The notes beneath the pieces were generated by a model. It had not been told where the DNA came from and searched no databases. It saw only the letters and a list, made by a program, of their open reading frames with translations. Of a stretch of DNA of 15,811 nt, positions 1-7,219 are shown piece by piece; position 1 is the first letter of the stretch, and each line of letters begins with the position of its first letter. Source of the stretch: Firmicutes bacterium UBA1393. Its GTDB lineage: Bacteria; Bacillota; DTU025. Where the stretch lies: NCBI GenBank assembly GCA_002305255.1, contig DBQN01000016.1, positions 1 to 15,811 of the forward strand, read 5' to 3'. The translations under genes were made by a program, and so were the position numbers.

Positions 1-669
1 ATCCCACCTGTATCCGAGCCACCATCCGATCTGCGAGGCTACCTGCTGGATGGCGTCCCACACCGACTTGTAGTCCACCTGGTAGGGCAGCAACATGAAC
101 CCTGGGCTGACGGGGCAGTACAAGGTGACCACGCCGGCACCGAGGTTATCGTCCAGGATCTGCTGTATGACGGTCTCGGCGGGCACGCCGGAGGTGGAGC
201 CATACTCCCGCACTTGCTCGATGAAAGTGTCCTGCAGGAGCTTGGCAAGGTCCCGGAGTTCGCACTGGACGCCGCCCCTGATCACCGCGAGAGTATCGCC
301 GAGATAGCCATGGATGAGGCGCACCCAGTCACTAGCCTGCGGCGCCACTCCAGGAGTAGTGACCGCTACATCAAGCAGTACCTCCCTGCGCGGCCATAGC
401 AGCGGCGAGTACGAGCCGCCGAGTATGTTCCACGGGCTCTGATGGTTGCGAGGCGAGAACGCATTGGCACACCCTTCAGAGCGGAGAGTGAAACTGGCCC
501 TCCTTACCCCAATGTCGCCGCCGGTTCCGCCCGTGCCCAGCCCCGACACATCGCCGAGCTCTACCTCTGCACGAGTTACATAGTCAGTGACATCAGTCCA
601 GGTAACGCCGTCGCTCCGACCAATCTGCAGCCTAGTGTGTATTTGCCTGCTGGAAGCAATCGTGCTCAT
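1..669 (-). CDS. Tail hub / baseplate-like minor tail protein, N-terminal 223 residues (runs off the window)
   Basis: The minus frame is open from an ATG at 669 to base 1 with no stop, so only the N-terminus is present. It starts 1 nt after the stop of the gene before it, with GGGAG about 8 nt upstream. Residues 1-125 look beta-rich. Residues 136-175 hold a hub-type stretch (RDLAKLLQDTF, then VIQQILDDN), and residues 201-223 read KSVWDAIQQVASQIG followed by WWLGYR. This layout matches tail hub proteins in the gp27 / Gp37-like class, which close the tube tip and carry fibres or lysin domains further on. Position after tape measure and distal tail genes agrees. Inference: it forms the tail tip. 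The C-terminal function (peptidase, lysozyme, receptor binding) cannot be seen. Confidence 0.75.
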   Translation of the reverse strand, partial: MSTIASSRQIHTRLQIGRSDGVTWTDVTDYVTRAEVELGDVSGLGTGGTGGDIGVRRASFTLRSEGCANAFSPRNHQSPWNILGGSYSPLLWPRREVLLDVAVTTPGVAPQASDWVRLIHGYLGDTLAVIRGGVQCELRDLAKLLQDTFIEQVREYGSTSGVPAETVIQQILDDNLGAGVVTLYCPVSPGFMLLPYQVDYKSVWDAIQQVASQIGWWLGYRWD

Positions 670-670
670 G

Positions 671-1051
671 TTACTGCTCCCGTATGGAGAGCCCGATGGT
701 ATGGCCGTTGTTGATCCAGCCAGCGGGCCCAGCGAATTGTACTCGCTTGTCGCTTGTGAGCCTCACGAGAGCCGAGACAGAGTGCGTAGCCGGTTCGCCG
801 CCTAGCTCGTCGATCCAGAACGGCGTGGGCCCCCAGCCGATACTGTCTAGGTGTGACATGATAGCCTGATACTGCGCGGGTGTTAGGTAGGGCAACGTAA
901 GCTCCCACGTCCGCTTGGCCACGACCAGATCCTGCCGGAGCTTGCCGCCGGCCGTGCGGTCCACGTCGGCTAGGATTTCGCGGCCGCCCTCCTGGTCCTC
1001 AAACCCCGGCAGTGCAATGTTCTTGTTCAGATACGCCAGCACATCTGACAT
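671..1051 (-). CDS. Small distal tail (Dit-like) protein
   Basis: This is a 126-residue protein starting at an ATG with a strong GGGAGGTG site 5 nt upstream, placed in the 12-nt gap after the tape measure stop. It has no signal peptide or membrane segment. Visible features are a central strand KRTWELTLPYLT, an alpha-helical YQAIMSHLDSIG and a PFWID motif. That pattern (TW-x-LTL, then LT-x-x-QY, then a PFW-type loop) is seen in short tail proteins lying between tape measure and hub genes. In siphophages this place is held by the distal tail protein, a hexameric adaptor joining the tube to the hub. At 126 residues it is shorter than a full Dit (usually 200 or more), so it would be only the N-terminal ring domain. 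The assignment rests on synteny plus weak motif likeness. Confidence 0.6.
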   Translation of the reverse strand: MSDVLAYLNKNIALPGFEDQEGGREILADVDRTAGGKLRQDLVVAKRTWELTLPYLTPAQYQAIMSHLDSIGWGPTPFWIDELGGEPATHSVSALVRLTSDKRVQFAGPAGWINNGHTIGLSIREQ

Positions 1052-1063
1052 GTGCCCACCTCC

Positions 1064-4000
1064 CTATACGGTGCCAGCGGTAGAGAGCCTCATCGCCCTG
1101 CCACGCCGAGCTTGGGCCTCGGCCACCTTGCGCTCGAAGTCCTCGTATCCGTAGATGTCACCCTGAAGGATCACGGTCAGGCCTCCGCTCGCGGCACCCG
1201 TGGCCGGCGTCACGCCATCTCTGGATATGCCTCCTGGCGACCACGGCTCTGCCGTGGCCGACTCGAACCGCCTCAACGCCACTTTGAACCCATGTGGCAC
1301 GTTATACATGGCATTCGTGGCCGCTTCAGTGGCCATCGCTTGCTCCCACGTGAGCGATTGCAGGTGCTCAAAGGCATTCTGCAGGGCCTCGGTATCAATG
1401 AGCTTGATGTTGACACCAAGCCAACCCAGCGCAGCATTGATCACTTTGGCGAGGGTATTCCACGCCCACGCGAAGCCCTGAGCTACTCGGATGACGGCCA
1501 TACCAAGTATCCTGAACACCGGGAACAGAGCCTGCATGACTGGCAGCAGTAGCGAGCCGAGCACCTCCCCCATCGCTGCGAACAGCGGCACGAGGGTACT
1601 GGACACAACGTTTATCAGCGGCAGTATGGGCTGGATGAGAGCACCCACTGCGTCGGCTGCTGCCTGCAGGATCGGGTTGATTGCCTCCACGATCCGCCTG
1701 AACGTCTCCGACTCTGATATCAGGGTCATCAACACTGCGGCGGCCATTGCCTCGGGACCACCAGGCGCCGCTTGGAGCGCGGCCTGGCCAGCATTCCAGG
1801 CACCCTTAAGCCCTCCACTATTGCGCAGGCTGTCCATAACTGCGGACTTGAGCTTGTCGTAGAGCCCTGGAGTGAACTTCTCGAAGTTACTCAGGAAGTT
1901 GTCCACGATCGGCAGAGACTCGCGCAGTCGCGCGATGATCCTGCGCCCCACGTTCATCCACATCTCAGTGGATGTAATCATCACCCGTTCCTGCTCGCGC
2001 TGATAGGCACGTTCACGTTCGGCATGCGCCCAGATACCTCTGAGGTCGTTTTGGTAGACTGCTTCCCTGGCCGCCTCGACCTCGTTCTGGTATTGCCGTT
2101 CCATCATGGCGTGGTCCCACACGCGCCGCAGATCCAGCTGATAGTACAGGTCTCTGGCCGTCTGCACCTCAGCTTCGTAGGCACGCTCGCGCTCTGAGTG
2201 TTCGCGCACCCGGGCCAGATCTAGCTGGTAGTAGAGTTCCTTGGCCGTGCGAATCTCAGCTTCGTAGGCCCGTTCCATTGCTGCATGCTCGCGGATAGCC
2301 GCGAGGTTCGCCTGGTAGTTGCGCTCCTTCGCAGTCCTGACTTCAGCCTCATAGGCTCTCTCCATGGCCGCGTGTTCGCGGATAGCGTCCAGGTTGAGCT
2401 GGTAATTGGCCTCCGTGGCGGTCCTGACCTCCGCCTCGTAGGCCCGTTCCATTGCTGCATGGTTCCAGAGGGCCCGAATATTCGCCTGATACACGGCATC
2501 ACGAGCAACCCTGACCTGCTCCTCATACGCCCGTTCCATAGCCGAGTGTTCAGCGATGGCATCCAGTGCGAGCTGGTAGTTGAGTTCCCTCGCGCTTCGG
2601 ACCTGTGCTTCGAAGTCCCGCTCCATGGCCGCGTGGTCGGCGATGGCGTCGATGCTGGCCTGGTAGTTCGCCTCACGCGCTACCTGCACCCCAGCTTCGT
2701 ATGCGCGCTCGCGCTCTGAGTGCTCGCGCACAGCGGCTAGATCGAGCTGATAGTAGAGTTCCTTGGCTGACCGAATCTCGGCTTCGTAAGCCCTCTCCAT
2801 CTCAGAGTGTCTTCTGACCGCCGCGAGATCTATCTGGTAGTTGAGTTCCCTGGCGGTCCGGATCTCCTGCTCATAGGCCCGTTCCATGGCGGCATGGTCT
2901 CTCACCGCCGCGAGGCTCAACTGGTAGTTGAGCTCCTTGGCCGCGCGGACTTCCTGCTCATATGCCCGTTCCATCGCCGCGTGTTCAGCCACTGCCCGCA
3001 GGTTGACCTGATACATGGCTTCGCGCGCGGCCTGGACCTCGCGCTCGTATGCCCTTTCCCGCTCCGAGTGCTCGCGGATGGCGTCGATGCTGAGCTGATA
3101 GTTGAGCTCGCGAGCAGCCAGCATCTCAGCCTCATAGGCGCGCTCCATCGCCGAGTGGTCCCATATCGCGCGTAGGTCAGCTTGATACCTGGCCTCAGCC
3201 GCCGCCCGAACCTCCGCCTCGTAGGCGCGCTCCATGGCCGCGTGCTCCCACAGCGCCCTGATGTCAGCCTGATAGACTGCCTCCCGCGCAGCCTGGACCT
3301 CGGCTTCATACTGACGCTCCATGGCAGCGTGGTCCCCAATGGCTGCGATGCCTAGCTGGTAGTAGAGTTCTCTTGCTGTGCGGACTTTCTGCTCGTAGGC
3401 ACGCTCCATCTCAGAGTGGTCACGGACGGCGGCTATCGAGAGCTGATAGTTGAGCTCGCGAGCGGTGCGGACCCCTGCCTCATAGGCGCGCTCCATTTCT
3501 GAATGGTCTCGGATGGCAGCGATACTCAGCTGATAGTTCAGTTCTCTCGCCGCTCGAACCCCCGCTTCGTAGGCGCGCTCCATCTCGGCATGGTCTCGAA
3601 TAGCATCGACGTTCGCTTGATACACGGCCTCGCGAGCTGCCACGATCTGAGCCTCATACTCGCGCTCCATGAGGGCGTGATCGCGTACGGCACGGATACT
3701 GAGCTGGTAGTTGGCTTCCCGTGCTGCCTGTATCCCCGCTTCATACGCTCGCTCCATTTCGGAGTGCTCGCGCAGAGCCCGTATGTTGAACTGATACGTG
3801 GCCTCGCGGACCGCCTGCACCTCGGCCTCATACGCGCGTTCCATCTCGGCGTGACTGCGAATCGCATCGAGGGAAAGCTGATAATTTGCCTCCTTGGCAG
3901 CAGTAATCTCAGCTTCGTATTGCCGTTCCATCATGGCGTGGTCCCTGATCGCACGCAGGTCTAGCTGGTAGTAGGCCTCCTTTGCGACCTGCACCTCAGC

Positions 4001-6043
4001 TTCGTATTCGCGCTCCATCTGAGCAAGATTCCAGATGCCAGCCATGCTCGCACTGGCTACGCCGCCTGCTGCCGTCGCGGCGCCGCCTGGGGCACCCGCG
4101 AGCAGTGCCTGCAACTCCTTCAGGAGCCACTGGATACTGTTGTGTTCGGGCGACATGCCCTCGCGATAGAGGGCGCGTATGGTATCCTCGATCAATGCTG
4201 CCTGCTCGGCCCGCCAGTCGAACGACTCGCCCCGGGCCGCCGCCAGTCGCATGTCGATGTATGTTCCCTCGGCCATTTCCCGTTGTGCCTGGCGCAGCGC
4301 ATCGATGATCCCGCGCCAGACCACTTCGGGGTTCCTGGTAGATGCGGCTGCCACGGATGATATGGCCGCACTCGCCGCCTGCGCTGCCTTGGCAGCTGCC
4401 GTGGTCGCCGGCTCGACAATCTTCTTCACCAGCGCAGAGTAGTCGCCGGTGGCCATGGCACGGTCAAGCAGGTCCAGACGCTCAGCTATCGAGACGAGTT
4501 CGGCTTCTACTCCTGCCTTCAGATCGGCCAGGCGCTGGGTCTCGGCGTCCACACGACCGCCGGCGCGCTGTTGCGCCTGCCACCGCTCGGACTCGAGGAA
4601 CTCCACTTGCGTCTTCTTGGAGAGCTGGTCCCGCAGGAGCGCGGTCTTCTCGAGTGCCGCAGCTGCCGCCGCCTCTTTCTGTATTTCAGCGTCGAGGATC
4701 GAGAGGTTCTTCTCGCGCGCCGCCGCTAGATCCTCAGTTGCGGTGGTCACGTCGGGCACGAGACTCGCCATCTGCTGCATGATGCCCTGCAGTTCGAGTT
4801 CCGCCGCCTTGTGCGCGTCCGTCCCGGGCTTGAGCCTGGACAGCTGGTCAGACACCTCAGCGTATCTGTCGCGGAGGCCGGTCAACGTGACAACGCTCTG
4901 CTCGTGCTGGGCCTGCATCCGCCGCTGCGACTCTATCAGGTCGTTGTTGTGCTTGATCCAAAGGGCTATTGCTCCTACTGCCGCGATGACCAGCCCGGCG
5001 GGGCCGAATAGGAACGCGAGTTTGCCGGTGGCCAGCGATATCGCTTCCGATAGGGTGGCAGCCCCGCCGGCCCACGCTGCGAATGCATAGGTGACGTTGT
5101 GGACCGCCGTAACCGTCGTGGCAATCGCGGCCGTCATCAGGCCGCCCACCTTCAGCAACTGCGACAGGGCGAGCGAGACCGGGCCGATCGCGGCGACGAG
5201 AGCTATCCACTTCAGGATGTTCTCCTGCATGGCCGGATTGAGCCGCCCAAACCAGTCCACGGCCTCCTTGAGCTTGTCCACCAGTGGACCTGTGGCCTGC
5301 AGCACCTTCTCGTATGCCGGCAGTAATGAGACACCTAGCTCGGTTGTGGTCTGCCTGATCCGCTCCTGCAAGATCCTGAGCTGGTTAGCGGGGCTGTCGA
5401 TGGTACGTGCCATGTCGCCCTGGGCGACTGCCGTCTGCTCCATGATGGCCCCGTACCGGGCAACGATCTTCTCCTGCTCGGTGAGCTGCTCGCCCTGGGC
5501 TATCAGACCGTTTGTCAGTGCCCATGTCTCGATGGTGGTCTCATTGATGACAATACCCAGGCGCTTCAGCGGTTCGCTCTCGCCAGAGATGGCCGCCGTG
5601 AGCTTCGTGAATGCCTCATCGGGGTGGAGGTTGTAGAAGCTGGCCATGTCATAGGCCAGCTCGGTGAGCCCGCGTGACATGTCGTACGCGGCCTGCTCTC
5701 CGATGCCCATCGCGCCTAACATGACGTTGAGCGTGCCGATCTGCCGGCGCAACTCATACTCGTTGAGGCCGAGCTGTGCACGGAGCTCTTGCGACCAGGC
5801 TCGCGCCGAGTCCGCCATCCGACCCATCGACACCGTGAAAAGATTCTCCCCTTCGACGGCATCGGTGCCCATCTTGATTGCGGCTCCGCCAACCGCGGCC
5901 AGCGGCACGGTGAGAGCAATAGACAGGGTCTGCCCTGCTTGCTGAGCCTTGGTGGCCACATCCTGCATGCGCTTCGTAATCTGGTCCAGCCCCTTGGTAT
6001 CCGACCCGATGCGTACTAGGAGCTCACCTATGACCATCGGCAT
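1064..6043 (-). CDS. Tape measure protein with 23 x 29-residue repeats
   Basis: This 1659-residue protein sets tail length and is probably ejected into the host envelope on infection. Start: ATG at 6043, with AGAGGTGAG ending about 5 nt before it; a GTG at 6052 lies inside that ribosome site and is less likely. N-terminal region: a typical tape measure core with GESEPLKRLGI near residue 160 and the QLRILQERIRQ...LLPAYEKV segment near 220-247. Residues about 275-365 are hydrophobic and could form several membrane-spanning helices, followed by a charged coiled coil to about 520. An Ala/Gly-rich linker leads to a tandem array at residues 676-1342. After it, residues of roughly 1400-1530 are strongly hydrophobic again, as in tape measures that insert into membranes. 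The array makes this protein unusually long; helix length predicts a tail near 250 nm at most. It follows the chaperone gene by 12 nt. Confidence 0.95.
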   Translation of the reverse strand: MPMVIGELLVRIGSDTKGLDQITKRMQDVATKAQQAGQTLSIALTVPLAAVGGAAIKMGTDAVEGENLFTVSMGRMADSARAWSQELRAQLGLNEYELRRQIGTLNVMLGAMGIGEQAAYDMSRGLTELAYDMASFYNLHPDEAFTKLTAAISGESEPLKRLGIVINETTIETWALTNGLIAQGEQLTEQEKIVARYGAIMEQTAVAQGDMARTIDSPANQLRILQERIRQTTTELGVSLLPAYEKVLQATGPLVDKLKEAVDWFGRLNPAMQENILKWIALVAAIGPVSLALSQLLKVGGLMTAAIATTVTAVHNVTYAFAAWAGGAATLSEAISLATGKLAFLFGPAGLVIAAVGAIALWIKHNNDLIESQRRMQAQHEQSVVTLTGLRDRYAEVSDQLSRLKPGTDAHKAAELELQGIMQQMASLVPDVTTATEDLAAAREKNLSILDAEIQKEAAAAAALEKTALLRDQLSKKTQVEFLESERWQAQQRAGGRVDAETQRLADLKAGVEAELVSIAERLDLLDRAMATGDYSALVKKIVEPATTAAAKAAQAASAAISSVAAASTRNPEVVWRGIIDALRQAQREMAEGTYIDMRLAAARGESFDWRAEQAALIEDTIRALYREGMSPEHNSIQWLLKELQALLAGAPGGAATAAGGVASASMAGIWNLAQMEREYEAEVQVAKEAYYQLDLRAIRDHAMMERQYEAEITAAKEANYQLSLDAIRSHAEMERAYEAEVQAVREATYQFNIRALREHSEMERAYEAGIQAAREANYQLSIRAVRDHALMEREYEAQIVAAREAVYQANVDAIRDHAEMERAYEAGVRAARELNYQLSIAAIRDHSEMERAYEAGVRTARELNYQLSIAAVRDHSEMERAYEQKVRTARELYYQLGIAAIGDHAAMERQYEAEVQAAREAVYQADIRALWEHAAMERAYEAEVRAAAEARYQADLRAIWDHSAMERAYEAEMLAARELNYQLSIDAIREHSERERAYEREVQAAREAMYQVNLRAVAEHAAMERAYEQEVRAAKELNYQLSLAAVRDHAAMERAYEQEIRTARELNYQIDLAAVRRHSEMERAYEAEIRSAKELYYQLDLAAVREHSERERAYEAGVQVAREANYQASIDAIADHAAMERDFEAQVRSARELNYQLALDAIAEHSAMERAYEEQVRVARDAVYQANIRALWNHAAMERAYEAEVRTATEANYQLNLDAIREHAAMERAYEAEVRTAKERNYQANLAAIREHAAMERAYEAEIRTAKELYYQLDLARVREHSERERAYEAEVQTARDLYYQLDLRRVWDHAMMERQYQNEVEAAREAVYQNDLRGIWAHAERERAYQREQERVMITSTEMWMNVGRRIIARLRESLPIVDNFLSNFEKFTPGLYDKLKSAVMDSLRNSGGLKGAWNAGQAALQAAPGGPEAMAAAVLMTLISESETFRRIVEAINPILQAAADAVGALIQPILPLINVVSSTLVPLFAAMGEVLGSLLLPVMQALFPVFRILGMAVIRVAQGFAWAWNTLAKVINAALGWLGVNIKLIDTEALQNAFEHLQSLTWEQAMATEAATNAMYNVPHGFKVALRRFESATAEPWSPGGISRDGVTPATGAASGGLTVILQGDIYGYEDFERKVAEAQARRGRAMRLSTAGTV
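2018..4018 (-). repeat. 23 tandem 87-bp coding repeats inside the tape measure gene
   Basis: Twenty-three full units of 87 bp (29 codons) run without a single indel from 4018 down to 2018; a partial 24th unit continues to about 1985. Each unit encodes a helix opening M/R-E-R-x-Y-E. Counting the Met as 1, E2, R3, Y17, Q18 and H27 are present in all 23 units, Y5 in all but one (Phe in unit 17), and Ala dominates position 12. No Pro occurs in the array and Gly is rare. Hydrophobic spacing fits a coiled coil with 8 turns per 29 residues (3.625 per turn). Units 6 and 7 are nearly identical, 15 resembles 21, and the pair 1-2 resembles 22-23, so some multi-unit duplication is likely. DNA copies differ at many wobble bases, so they are not recent. 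Confidence 0.97.
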
Positions 6044-6055
6044 GGCTCTCACCTC

Positions 6056-6379
6056 TCAATCGTCATAGTCCTCGTCATCCTCGCCGTGCGTCCGGTGCCA
6101 CTCAGCCACCAGAGAGGCCTCGGGGCTTGTATCCTGACCTAGCAGGGCTGCGGGCTCTACAGGGTCCTTCGTCCAGCACGACATAAGGTAGGCCGTCGAC
6201 CAAGCCAGCAGGGCCCGGTCAGTCTCGCGCCTAGTCCGGTAGCCTTCGCACCACAGGGCAAACTCGCGGGGCGTCAGGTCCCAAAACTGATCCGGGGTCA
6301 GCCCTATCTCTGAAGCACGCCGGCGCAGCTCGTCCCAATCGAGCCCATCTACGCCGGCTCGTCTGCCGGCTCCCCGGCT
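6056..6379 (-). CDS. C-terminal extension of the tail assembly chaperone, reached by -1 frameshift (gpT-like)
   Basis: After the chaperone stop, the -1 frame stays open for about 107 codons to a TGA at 6058-6056, 12 nt before the tape measure ATG. It encodes WDELRRRASEIGLTP, then DQFWDLTPREFALWCEGYR, and ends in an acidic EDDEDYDD tail. The FW-x-LTPREF motif is characteristic of the rcc01693 / TAC_6-type second chaperone part. No start codon with a ribosome site is seen at its beginning, so it should be made as a fusion of about 219 residues (about 112 from the first frame plus 107). In lambda the equivalent long form (gpGT) recruits tube subunits to the tape measure. It could instead be a separately started gene, as the parts are in gene transfer agents, but I see no suitable start. 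Confidence 0.8.
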   Translation of the reverse strand, partial: SRGAGRRAGVDGLDWDELRRRASEIGLTPDQFWDLTPREFALWCEGYRTRRETDRALLAWSTAYLMSCWTKDPVEPAALLGQDTSPEASLVAEWHRTHGEDDEDYDD

Positions 6380-6714
6380 TCCCCCTCGTCCTCGACCTCC
6401 TCGGCCACATCTTCACCGATGCCCATGGCCAGCGAGAGCGCCTCGAACACCTTGTTCATGAGGTATGCGATCTTCTCCGGCTCCTGATCCATGAGTCGGC
6501 CGATCTTGTTGGGGGTCAGGTGACGATCTTCAGGGGACAGTGCTACCGACAGAGCCTCGCGTACCACTCGCACGCCGAACTGGCCAGCGAGAATCTGAGG
6601 GAGCGTAGAGTTTAGCCGCTCCTCAAGGAGCGCGATGGAGTTAAACGTGAATCGCAGCGTGTAGGACTGGCCTCCCAGCTCAACCTGCACGCCGCCACGG
6701 CGCTTGTTGGTCAT
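6349..6714 (-). CDS. Tail assembly chaperone, short form (gpG-like)
   Basis: This 121-residue protein starts at an ATG with a near-perfect GAGGAGGT site 6 nt upstream. It lies between the tail tube and tape measure genes, where siphophages keep the chaperone that coats the tape measure during tail assembly and is absent from the finished virion. The N-terminus is rich in beta strands (VQVELGGQSYTLRFTFNSIALLEERL), which resembles the GTA gp10 / TAC_11-type chaperones that also begin with a beta hairpin followed by a FN-x-x-x-x-LEE helix. The C-terminus is very acidic (many Glu and Asp) and ends at a TAG at 6351-6349. The acidic tail overlaps the signal that shifts a share of ribosomes into the next frame. 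Family recognised by pattern and position, not by search. Confidence 0.85.
   Translation of the reverse strand: MTNKRRGGVQVELGGQSYTLRFTFNSIALLEERLNSTLPQILAGQFGVRVVREALSVALSPEDRHLTPNKIGRLMDQEPEKIAYLMNKVFEALSLAMGIGEDVAEEVEDEGEAGEPADEPA
6353..6385 (-). promoter_or_regulatory. Programmed -1 ribosomal frameshift site with downstream hairpin
   Basis: In the chaperone frame the bases read G GGG GAA (6385-6379). Eight nt later a perfect 6-bp GC hairpin follows: GCCGGC (6370-6365), loop AGACGA, GCCGGC (6358-6353). The 0-frame TAG is at 6351. A -1 slip keeps GGG in the P site but mispairs the A-site Glu tRNA at the second base, so it is not a textbook XXXYYYZ heptamer. The -1 frame has a stop at 6415-6413, so slippage must occur between 6412 and 6349. 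Within that window this is the only run of identical bases with a structure at canonical spacing. Confidence 0.7.
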
Positions 6715-6736
6715 GTGACGACCTCCTCGAATAGCT

Positions 6737-6762
6737 GAGAGCCGCCACAGTGGGCGGCTCTC
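6737..6762. terminator. Hairpin after the tail tube genes (no U-tract)
   Basis: A perfect 10-bp inverted repeat GAGAGCCGCC / GGCGGCTCTC flanks a 6-nt loop between the second tail tube gene (stop at 6784) and the chaperone start (6714). On the minus strand it is followed by AGCTATTCG and then the chaperone ribosome site, so there is no U-run. It is therefore more likely a partial attenuator, an RNase processing site or a 3'-end protector for the tube mRNA than a full intrinsic terminator. Confidence 0.6.
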
Positions 6763-6783
6763 GCATGTCAGTGCGCTGGGATG

Positions 6784-7194
6784 CTAGCTCGTAGCCCTGG
6801 AGAGGTCTCCGTCGCCCTCGAGCGATATGGAGACCTTGTGAACGGCTCCATGTGAACCCGAGATGGGCGGGTAGCTAGCCAGCACGGCGTTGCCGGTGAA
6901 CTCGGGATTGGTCGGGCTCTTGACGGCCTTGGTAGGACGGAGCACGACCGGGAACGATGCCGCTCCAATGAGCGGGAACAGGGTAGCGTCCACCGACCCG
7001 GCATCGTAGTCCTGGAACAACGTGGCCGACACCTTGAAGTCCTTGAGCCCGGCGATCCGGCTCAGACTCGATTCACCCATGGCGTTCTTGGTGTGGATTG
7101 CTGCTGAGTATGCGAGCTCCACCTGCTCGAGATGGTCGCTCAGGTCGACGCCGTTGATGCTGAGAAACGCATCCTTCAAAATCATCTTGCCCAC
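6784..7194 (-). CDS. Tail tube protein, short (136 residues)
   Basis: This protein starts at a GTG at 7194 with GGAGGTGA about 8 nt upstream; the next ATG (7185) would be too far from that site. The sequence has the pattern of a widespread tail-tube family: N-terminal INGVDLSDHLEQVEL, then SRIAGLKDFKVSATLFQDYD, then GSVDATLFPLIG, PVVLRPT and a closing SISLEGDGDLSRATS. Such proteins fold as a beta-barrel, assemble as hexameric rings and stack into the tail tube. It directly follows a longer protein whose first part looks like the same fold (7220-7951), and precedes the chaperone and tape measure, as expected for a tube subunit. Which of the two is the bulk tube subunit cannot be told from sequence alone. 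Confidence 0.8.
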   Translation of the reverse strand: MGKMILKDAFLSINGVDLSDHLEQVELAYSAAIHTKNAMGESSLSRIAGLKDFKVSATLFQDYDAGSVDATLFPLIGAASFPVVLRPTKAVKSPTNPEFTGNAVLASYPPISGSHGAVHKVSISLEGDGDLSRATS

Positions 7195-7219
7195 TGTCTA
7201 TGTCACCTCCGTAGTGCCT

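Noticed and set aside
1..669. Plus-strand frames at 95-307, 214-399, 442-714
   Set aside because: All are antisense to the hub gene, which is open from 669 to 1 and shows hub-type motifs.
2285..3964. Several repetitive open frames on both strands in the array region
   Set aside because: An 87-bp period is divisible by three, so every frame becomes periodic and open together with the tape measure frame.
2018..4018. CRISPR array or non-coding satellite
   Set aside because: Units abut without unique spacers, drift mainly at wobble bases and keep one reading frame open throughout a tape measure gene.
2018..4018. Diversity-generating retroelement variable region
   Set aside because: No reverse transcriptase or template repeat is in the window, and variation is spread over codons rather than at adenine-derived positions.
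6349..6351. Re-initiation after the chaperone stop at the adjacent ATG (TAGATG)
   Set aside because: That ATG is in the 0 frame, which meets a stop after 14 codons, and does not give the conserved -1 frame product.
6737..6762. A true intrinsic terminator on either strand
   Set aside because: The stem is strong but neither side carries a U-run, and the next gene starts only 23 nt away with a strong ribosome site.
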